This document shows, piece by piece, positions 19,635-26,597 of a stretch of DNA of 26,597 nucleotides. The position numbers and the translations under genes are program-made. The stretch spans positions 1 to 26,597 of the forward strand of contig MPUH01000997.1 of the NCBI GenBank assembly GCA_001970955.1, in the 5' to 3' direction. Below the pieces are notes generated by a model. That model was not told the DNA's origin and ran no database searches. It saw only the letters and a list, made by a program, of their open reading frames with translations. The DNA is from Stentor coeruleus. Taxonomy: Eukaryota > Ciliophora > Heterotrichea > Heterotrichida > Stentoridae. The stretch's first letter is position 1; the number at the start of each line of letters is the position of its first letter.

Positions 19635-20885
19635 CTATTCATTTATTATCATAGATTGCTGTTTGATCATCCCACTCATCGTTTTCAAAACAATATCACT
19701 CATTCTANATTGCTGTTTGATCATCCCACTCATCGTTTTCAAAACAATATCACTCATTCTAATCTTCGTATTTTTAGCTATACTTGTGATCTCTGAAATA
19801 ATTGACTTTGAATCTTCAGATCTCCCTTTATTTTGATTAAGTAAAGCATGTTTCAAAGCAAAATTCCTCATATCTACTCTAAGCTTTGATATAATATCAA
19901 GTAAATAAGCAACATATTGTCTAAGTTCTAAAGTTTCTTTAACATTTTCCTTTATATCACTCAATTCTTTTAATATCTTATCTCTTTGTTCCAACAAAGA
20001 TTTTATCCTATATCTCAATTACTCTAAATTCTTTTCATATAAACTATCCGCATTTTCTAGCATTAAATTAATAAGTTCAGCATTTTTCTTTTTTAAAGAC
20101 TCCATACTATCAGTTTGTAAACTTGCAAGCTCAGACTTTTGTCTTTCCATTTTTATCATCCTAAGATCTTCTTCAAGTTTTTTAGCTTTTTTTCTTAATT
20201 TATCTGTTTGGGCGACCTCACTATCATATGAAATTTTATACTCTTTTGTTTTTAATTTTTCAGATATAAGTTCACGTTTAAGTAATTCCATTCCTTGTAT
20301 TCTTGAAGGTTCTTTTGAGAATACAAGTTGATTGTTTATAGAAAAGAATCTTTTTTTGCTATCTTTTGTGCGTTCCCAATCTTTTTTTTCTTCTTCAAGT
20401 TTTGTAATTTTTTCCTGAGCTTCTTCGAGTTTTTTTTCATAAACAATGGATTCTGTAAGGCTTGAAGCAAGGTTTTGATTTTCTGCTTTTAAAGACTTGA
20501 TTATTGTGTCTTGGTATGAAATTTTGGTTTTCAATGATGAGAGCTCATCTATTGTCGTTTCTCTCGAATGACAAGGAGATTTTTCATAGTCTTTTTCACT
20601 GCTCTTGAAAAATGATCCAGCTTCTTCTTTTTCAGATACTACACTATTCGAACTAGAATGCAAAGCTTCTCGTGTTGTTAATAGACCATTATTATGTACT
20701 GATAAGCTTTTCCTTAAATCTGTCTTAAACCCAAGAGTTGGAACGAAAGCTGATTTCTGGAAGGATGTTATAGAATTTTTATTCGGCAAAGTAAAATTAC
20801 TATCTGAGATGCTTAATGCCTTTTGTCGAATGAATTCAGTAAGTTTTGCTTGGAGGTAGGGATTTGGTTTTTTATTGTTTTTCAT
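19635..20885 (-). CDS. Coiled-coil protein, about 393-411 residues
   Basis: I do not recognise the family. The first ~110 residues are Ser/Asn-rich and likely disordered; from about 110 to 345 the chain is a long coiled coil (Leu/Glu/Lys heptads such as KLEEAQEKITKLEEEKKDWE and KLRKKAKKLEEDLRMIKMER). The C-terminal ~75 residues form a conserved-looking helical end (VDMRNFALKHALLNQNKGR, RMSDIVLKTMSGMI). A 15-nt intron (20008-20022) joins NLE to IKSLLEQRDK. Near the C-terminus an 18-residue stretch is present twice in frame, separated by a codon containing the N at 19685. A near-identical second gene at the right edge has this stretch once, so the real protein probably has 393 residues. The ATG at 20885 is the first in frame; the stop is TAG. 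It may be structural, but the function is unknown. Confidence 0.8.
19655..19761. repeat. 54-bp direct duplication around an undetermined base
   Basis: The same 53-base stretch (starting ATTGCTGTTTGATC) occurs twice, separated by a single N at 19685-19686 in the numbering of the window's printed blocks (the only N in the window). The unit is 54 bp including the N, so the reading frame is kept. An N at the joint of two perfect copies is what a scaffolding program leaves when overlapping contig ends are not merged. Confidence 0.8.
20008..20022 (-). other. 15-nt intron in coiled-coil gene
   Basis: The intron reads GTAATTGAGATATAG. Retained, it gives GAG TAA, a stop; removed, it completes a Glu codon and continues the coiled coil (LEIKSLLEQRDK). 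Position 10 is A. Confidence 0.88.
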
Positions 20886-21664
20886 TGTTAAATAGGGAAT
20901 TTATAATTCGACAATAATTCAGAATACATAAATTTATAAGATTTACCCCTTCTCATGCAAGTACTATATTTTTTTTAAAGATTAAATACACCTTAGTTAA
21001 CTTTATATAATAAGTTGTTAAAAATATTTCTGTATTATTGTGTAGAGAGTGTGTGAATTGATAAATTGATAAGATTATTTGAAAAAGTTATTTATAACTA
21101 TAGATATATTATTTTAAAGAAAAAAAAATACTAAAATGAAAGCAAAGATATAAATATGAGAATAATAAATAATTTCCAAATATAAATTAAGCTTTTAGGT
21201 ATTAGATTTTTATGAGAATATGTTATTAGATTTATATGATAATATGTTATTAGATTTATATAATATTTTAAGATAAAATCTAATGTTATATTGTTAATAT
21301 ATTTTGATAATCAATTTTAGATATGAAATTAGTTAATTTTTTGTAAGTAAGGAAATTAAACCAAAAAAAAACTACAAATATGAAAATATCAAGAAAAGCT
21401 TAGTTATATTATTAAAAATTAAAGATAAAATATTATAGTAAAGATTAAATAATGAAACCTTCTTGTAGAGATAGATGAATTTTATTTATCATTTAATTGT
21501 AAATAAATCAACTGTTTAAACTTGAATACATATGTTGAATATAACTTTGATTATAATATTAGCTTTTAATGAAGTATAGTAATAATATATTTTTAATAAT
21601 ATTATATGATATATATTTAGGTTATAAATACATAATAAAACTAAAATAATTAAAGCTAACTATC
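20886..21664. other. Very AT-rich intergenic region with 24-bp repeat
   Basis: No gene is seen. GC content is extremely low (for example only about 7 of 60 bases at 21541-21600). A 24-bp unit (TTAGATTTATATGATAATATGTTA) starts at 21202 (variant), 21226 and 21250 (partial). The stretch lies between two minus-strand genes, so it should hold the promoter of the coiled-coil gene and the 3' UTR of the surface protein gene. Confidence 0.5.
21202..21270. repeat. 24-bp AT-rich tandem repeat, about 2.8 copies
   Basis: Units begin at 21202, 21226 and 21250 with the shared core TTAGATTTATAT. The first unit has a few substitutions and the third is cut short. It is a simple minisatellite in non-coding DNA. 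Confidence 0.7.
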
Positions 21665-24600
21665 TTAATCAAGTTTAACTAGTTCTAAATTCCCAACAAA
21701 TGTTCTTGATGTCGATATTTCAATTTCACGTGTATGAGTGACATTATCACATTCAATCTTACTAGTAATTTTCTTTTTCTTTTTGATACTCTCCAATATT
21801 TCCAAAATAAAACTTTTTATATCTTTAAACTTACTAATAAAAGCACAAATAGAAATAATATTATGTAAATTTGCACATATAAAAACACTTAAAATAATGG
21901 TAGTTTCTAGTATTTCAAGTTTTTTAGTGCTTAGATCATTAAGAAATAACAAAGATAAAGTCATGATTTCTAATATGCAAGCTTCACTGATTATTGCTGA
22001 TACCATTGCGTATTTATCTTTAAAAGGCAGAAAAACTATTAAATACAAAAGCTGGAGTGCAGAAAAGATTAAGTTTAAGATAACCTGTGTTCCTAAAGAA
22101 TGAATAAGTGTAATTTGTGTGAAAATATAAAGCAATCGCCTTAAAAAATAGAAAGTGTAAAACTGAGTGCTTAGAAAACCTTTGTTATTCCTGAACTCTT
22201 TGAAATGACAACTGTATTTCCTTTTTACTTTAAATCCTGTATCGCTTATTTCATTGTGATAAGCTATAAAACTAATAATTAATAGAATTAAAGGAGATAA
22301 AATTACCACAATCTAAATAATATTTACCAAAAGAATAGATGCTAAACATACATTAAATACTCCTTCAAAGTTCCATTCATATTTCTAAATAATAAATACG
22401 GATTTGATTTGAACAAATGACAAAATGCCTAGAGATAGATATGATTGAGTCCAAAATCTAATAAAATAATTGAATTTGTAGTCTTTTATTATCCTATAGC
22501 ATTTTTCGCTTATGATTTTTGGTAGAATCTTGTGAGCTATGTATAGTAGTGGAATCAGTCCTAATAGCAATAAAAAGTTGAATAATAAACTAAATCCATT
22601 AATAATGATATAAGAAGTAGTAAACCCATAATCTTTAGCTTGTTTATATGGCTCCGAATAATTATTAATGTTGAAAAGCATAGAAAAAGGATTTGGAAGA
22701 ATTTTTAATCCCCCAATAGATTCAAGAAAAAAATCGATTCTTTCAGTATAAGGAACACCTCCGAGTGGTAAAAATGATAAGATATCTATTGTATTAAAGA
22801 ATATCCAAATACATGATGGACTACCCATTAAACCTGAAGCAATAGTAGCACATAAGGTAGTTTTCATTATAATATTCGTAGAATTCACTATATTTTTTAA
22901 ACCTTGAGAAATATCAACCTCAGAATTTATACCATAAACTTCTCCTTCAAAAATATATTTATCCAAAAAGCTTCCACTAACACTTCTAACATTTTCTTTA
23001 ATAATCTCAATCTTTATAGTAAAACCTTCAGCCATATCCTGACAATTTTCAATACTAAAATGACAAATTGCGTCATTTTTAAAAAACTCATACGACAAAT
23101 CACATTTATCTAAAGAAGTTATATTAAAATCCTCATAACCAAGATCTTCATTAATTTCTTCAGTAAATTTTATATTCACATCATTATTTTTATTAATTTC
23201 AATAGACGCTGTAAAATATGTTTTTTCACATACAGTTTTTCCTTTATAACCCCATAAACATGTACAATTTATTCCTTGTATTTGACTATTATCTTCACAT
23301 GTTAAACATGAATTTTTATTACAAGTTAAACATAAATCAGGACAATCATAACAAATTCCCAGGTATTCAAATTGCTGAGTGTTACAAATTTTAACACATT
23401 TATTATTAGAATCCAGAATATAATTTTCTTTACATTCAAGACAATTGATTTCATTAGAACATTTTATACATGAAATATCGCAAGGCTTACAATTTTTTAA
23501 TTGATTATAGCTTGAATCATAATAGCCAGATATACATTCGCAACCTTGAATTTCACTTGGGATTGTATTTTCTGATAAACATGTTAAGCATTTATTTCCT
23601 TCGATGCATGATTCACAAGATTCAAAGCAAGGATTACATGAACCTGATAGAGATTTGTAGTAGCCAAGATTACAATCACAGCCTGATATTGGAGATGGTG
23701 AAGCATTTGGATCAGAGCAAGTCAGACATAAGAGAGGTTCTAAACATGTTTTACAGCCTTCATAGCAATTGTAACAACCATAATCTATGTTAGAATTCAA
23801 TGCATATTTACCGTTTTGGCAGAAGCAAAGACCATCATCACCAATTTCTGCATAAGGGTCTGCACATTCAGTACAACTATTCGCGTTTAAACAGGTTTTA
23901 CATTGATCCAGACATGGCGAACACCCATTAGTTGTAGTTAAATCATAAGCATAAGTCCCAATAGAACACTGACATATTCCATGATCATCAGGATAAGCTT
24001 CAATCGCAGTGCAAGAAGTGCATTTATCAGCTGAATCTTCACATTTTTTGCACCAAGATTCACAAGCTACACATCCTAATTCTTGAGTTAAATCATTTTC
24101 ATAAGTCCCATCTTTACATATACATTTCCCAAAAATGTCTGCTGTTGCATCTGTTGCTGTACAGGTTAAGCAAAATGATGATGAACCACTACAAGTTAAA
24201 CATTTAGAATCGCATGCAATACAACCAGAAGATATTGTTAAATCATTTTCATAAGTCCCATCTTTGCATATACATTTCCCAGAAATCCCTGCTGATGCTT
24301 CTGTTGCTGTGCAAGTTGAGCAAAATGTTGATGAACCACTACAAGTTAAACATTCTGCATCACATGATTGGCATCCTGATATTGAAGTTAAATCACTAGC
24401 AAAAGTCCCAGCTGGGCATGTGCATTGACCAGAATCATTTATATATGCATTAGAAGTTAAACATAAAATACATGAAGTATTATCATCACATGTACTACAG
24501 TAACTCATACAACTTTGGCAATTTCCATTACTATCTAAATATTCCCCATTATTACATGGACTATAAGTGTTTAATGTCCCATCACTATTTATTTCCATAA

Positions 24601-25477
24601 GGGTACCAGTGGTAATATCACAACTTGAAGCATATTCACAATCAAAACATGTACCATCTGAATTACACCCACCTGTACAAATTGAACAACTTGTACCTGA
24701 TCCACTTGTTGTACTTAATGAATTAATAGAAATACAATAAGAATTTTCATTCCAAATAATACCTGGAGTACAAGAAGATGGGCAAGTATTAACTAAACAA
24801 TTACCTGGAGTGTATGTGCTGATAGTGAAAACTGATGTTGTATAGGATTCGTTTATGTAGATTAAATAGTTCCAGAAAAAACCTATGGGTGAATAGTTAT
24901 AATATCCAATATAGTGTGAAAAAGTACCAGTTTCGCTATAAACTGATGTATAAGTAAAGGTTATCTCTTTAACATCATTTATATAGACATAACCTGAGAG
25001 GTCATCAATCGATAAAACTAAAAATACCCAAACATTAGTAAGAAACCCATTAACACTACCCATTCGTTCTCCACTAGAATATCCTGAAAACTTCACAAAT
25101 GATTTTGAAAGATTATCTAAAGCTTGACGATATAAATAAAAATATTGAGTTTTACCAGTGTTTTCTCTATATGTCAAATAGTAGTTACCTTGTTGAACGA
25201 GTACCCACATGCATATATAAAATTTTGATCCCAAACTTAAACCATTAGACTGTTGAGAATTAGGTGGTAAAGTGATCATTTGTCCACTTGTGTAACTATA
25301 ATATGCTCCTCGATCAGTTGGGATAGTGTCATATGTAGTTGTTGAAACACTATTACCATTAATAGCATCATTACCTGATAAGGAATAGTCATGAAAGACC
25401 TGACCGAAATTATACCCGAATCTATAGTCTACGATTTTTGTCGAACTCACTAAGGTCAATAACAACAAGCTTATCAT
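21665..25477 (-). CDS. Lectin-like, furin-like multi-membrane surface protein, 1260 residues
   Basis: Joining three exons over two 15-nt introns (22385-22399 and 22313-22327) gives one 1260-residue protein. A signal peptide (MISLLLLTLVSS) starts it. Residues about 17-220 look like a LamG/concanavalin-type beta sandwich (YICMWVLVQ, WVFLVLSIDD, GYVYINDVKEITF). From about 227 to 745 a cysteine-rich array of furin-like/growth-factor-receptor repeats follows, about 50 residues each with the pattern CxxCxxxCxxC (CDAECLTCSGSSTFCSTC). Residues about 750-850 may form an Ig-like fold (SIEINKNNDVNIKFTEEI). The last ~390 residues carry about eight hydrophobic helices (FSLLFNFLLLLGLIPLLYI, IVVILSPLILLIISFIAY and others) and a short charged tail. 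The layout matches large ciliate families of cysteine-rich plasma membrane proteins. Ligand and role are unknown: adhesion, food recognition or signalling are all possible. The ATG is at 25477 and the stop is TAA. Confidence 0.88.
22313..22327 (-). other. 15-nt intron 2 of surface protein gene
   Basis: The intron reads GTAAATATTATTTAG and lies between codons. Retained, it ends in an in-frame TAG; removed, it joins CLASILL to IVVILSPLILL, giving one continuous membrane helix. Position 10 is A. Confidence 0.88.
22385..22399 (-). other. 15-nt intron 1 of surface protein gene
   Basis: The intron reads GTATTTATTATTTAG and lies between codons. Retained, it stops the protein after FVQIKSVFII; removed, it joins FVQIKS to KYEWNFEGVFN. 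The exon between the two introns is only 57 nt (19 residues). Position 10 is A. Confidence 0.88.
24091..24540. repeat. 150-bp coding repeats in the cysteine-rich array
   Basis: The segment starting AATCATTTTC at 24091 recurs at 24241, and in diverged form at 24391, an exact 150-bp (50-residue) period. The first two units are nearly identical over most of their length (both contain GKCICKDGTYENDLT and CLTCSGSS). This shows recent duplication or homogenisation inside the furin-like array of the surface protein. Confidence 0.85.
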
Positions 25478-26388
25478 TTATTATAAAGGTATGGTTAGGA
25501 TTATGGTATTGTAGTTTAAATCTAAGGGCGAATAAATTTTCATAGTTTTTGTTAGGGAAATATATTGGGTTTTATTAAAGGTATGTAAGTGTTTTATATA
25601 GAGATGAACTAGGGGTTTGTGTTTAAATGAAGAAAAAATATTTTGTGAGTTTTCTTAAGCCAAAATTTGAGAGGGATAATAAAAATTGTAAGAAAATGGA
25701 TTAAGTTTTGGTATATTGAAGTTGATAATTATGTTTAAATAGGCTTGCGAGGAGTTTTAGTATTTGAATAAGGGGTTTAGATAGAAATTTGATTAATTTG
25801 TAAGAGAATAATTATGTATTTGAAAATATAAGCATGACTAGGAGAAATTAATCTGACTATATTCTCATGGACTTACTTTTACTATAATTTCCATAAAAGT
25901 AACTTCCTTATATTAGAATTATAATTGTTTCTTTTAAAACTTGTATATTTACTATAGATTATAAATAAATTTTCTAAATGATTCCAGATATTTCATCATT
26001 TCACTCTTTTATCATCTCTCTTTTTCAATTTTTTTAATTAAGTTTTCCTACCTTTTCAGCAAGATCTACGATACAAGAAGTTTAATAAAATTTATATTTA
26101 AGTTAAACAACCATAATATATATTAACACTCACTGTAATTAATTTACAATTGTATTTTTATTGATTTGGTTACTATTCAATTGACCGATTTCTTTAATTT
26201 CATACTTGAATTTATGATATAAATATACCTTATAAATTTATTAATGTTAATTTATTTTCAAATTATATAAAGTAGGCTCAATAATTTCCAACAAAAATAT
26301 TGTTTTTATGCTTAATACTATCTTTTATATTACAATGATTTTAATATTTGTTAAATATTAATTATGAAATCATTAACTAGCAATTAAA
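25478..26388. other. Intergenic region with a 9-bp hairpin
   Basis: No gene is seen. Bases 25500-25850 are moderately T/G-rich on the + strand and upstream of the surface protein gene; the rest is AT-rich without skew. One perfect inverted repeat, TTACTTTTA (25873-25881) and TAAAAGTAA (25894-25902), has a 12-base loop. The right part is the 3' flank of the second coiled-coil gene. Confidence 0.5.
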
Positions 26389-26597
26389 CTATTCATTTAT
26401 TAGCATAGATTCTTGTTTAATCATTCCATTCATTGCTTTAAAAACAATATCACTCATTCGAATTTTTGTCTTTTTAGCTATATTTGTGATCTCTGAAATA
26501 ATTGCCTTTGAATCTTCAGATCTCCCTTTATTTTGATTAAGTAAAGCATGTTTCAAAGCAAAATTCCTCATATCTACTCTAAGCTTTGATATAATAT
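26389..26597 (-). CDS. Partial second copy of the coiled-coil gene (3' end)
   Basis: The C-terminal 68 residues of a paralog of the coiled-coil protein at 19635-20885 are present, open to the right edge, starting within IISKLRVDMRNFALK and ending IKQESMLINE then TAG. The last 92 bases (26506-26597) are identical to 19806-19897, while the part toward the stop has diverged (RMSDIVFKAMNGMIKQE against RMSDIVLKTMSGMIKQQ). It carries the RMSDIV segment once, unlike its neighbour. The start lies outside the window. Confidence 0.85.
   Translation of the reverse strand, partial: IISKLRVDMRNFALKHALLNQNKGRSEDSKAIISEITNIAKKTKIRMSDIVFKAMNGMIKQESMLINE

Noticed and set aside
24091..24540. CRISPR-like or satellite array
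   Set aside because: The 150-bp period is coding (50-residue cysteine-rich repeats) in a continuous frame, with no spacer/repeat structure.

Overview
The window looks like macronuclear DNA from a heterotrich ciliate, most likely Stentor or a close relative. Four things point that way. The DNA is very AT-rich, and the genes are compact and closely spaced. At least seven introns are exactly 15 nt long (GT...AG). The genetic code is standard: genes end in TAA, TAG and TGA, and no long frame needs a reassigned stop, which argues against Blepharisma (UGA read as Trp) and against the UAA/UAG-reassigned ciliates. Several protein families are typical of ciliated cells: tubulin polyglutamylase, SHIPPO/PG-rich repeats and cysteine-rich multi-membrane surface proteins.

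Layout, left to right. At 746-1045 (+) lies a small unknown protein, followed on the other strand by a 57-residue reading frame with an acylation-type MGQSCCC start (1161-1334). A minus-strand block then carries a TTLL6/13-like tubulin polyglutamylase (2485-3996, one intron), a 630-residue coiled-coil protein (5017-6909), a small basic protein (7456-8067), a 1427-residue STAND NTPase with NB-ARC and TPR repeats (8120-12403) and an unknown 206-residue protein (12784-13404). The last of these is divergent from a plus-strand mitochondrial-type/CCX cation-calcium exchanger (13663-15231, two introns); the promoter they share has been duplicated in tandem. Next is an ALG2-type mannosyltransferase for N-glycan precursor assembly (15338-16573, one intron). 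The right side is again minus strand: an STPGR/SHIPPO protein (17294-18745), a decayed reading frame (about 19083-19541), a coiled-coil protein (19635-20885, one intron and an N inside a suspicious 54-bp duplication), and a 1260-residue surface protein with lectin-like, furin-like and multi-membrane parts (21665-25477, two introns). The 3' end of a second copy of the coiled-coil gene runs off the right edge.

The genes do not form a pathway. Two (the polyglutamylase and the PG-rich repeat protein) fit cilia or microtubules, two are housekeeping (ALG2 and the calcium exchanger), and the STAND protein and the cysteine-rich receptor-like protein could act in sensing. The main non-gene signals are the invariant A at position 10 of all seven 15-nt introns, and strong alternating G/C strand skew that flips about every 0.3-1.5 kb, even inside one continuous gene. 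No tRNA, rRNA, CRISPR array or intact mobile element was seen.
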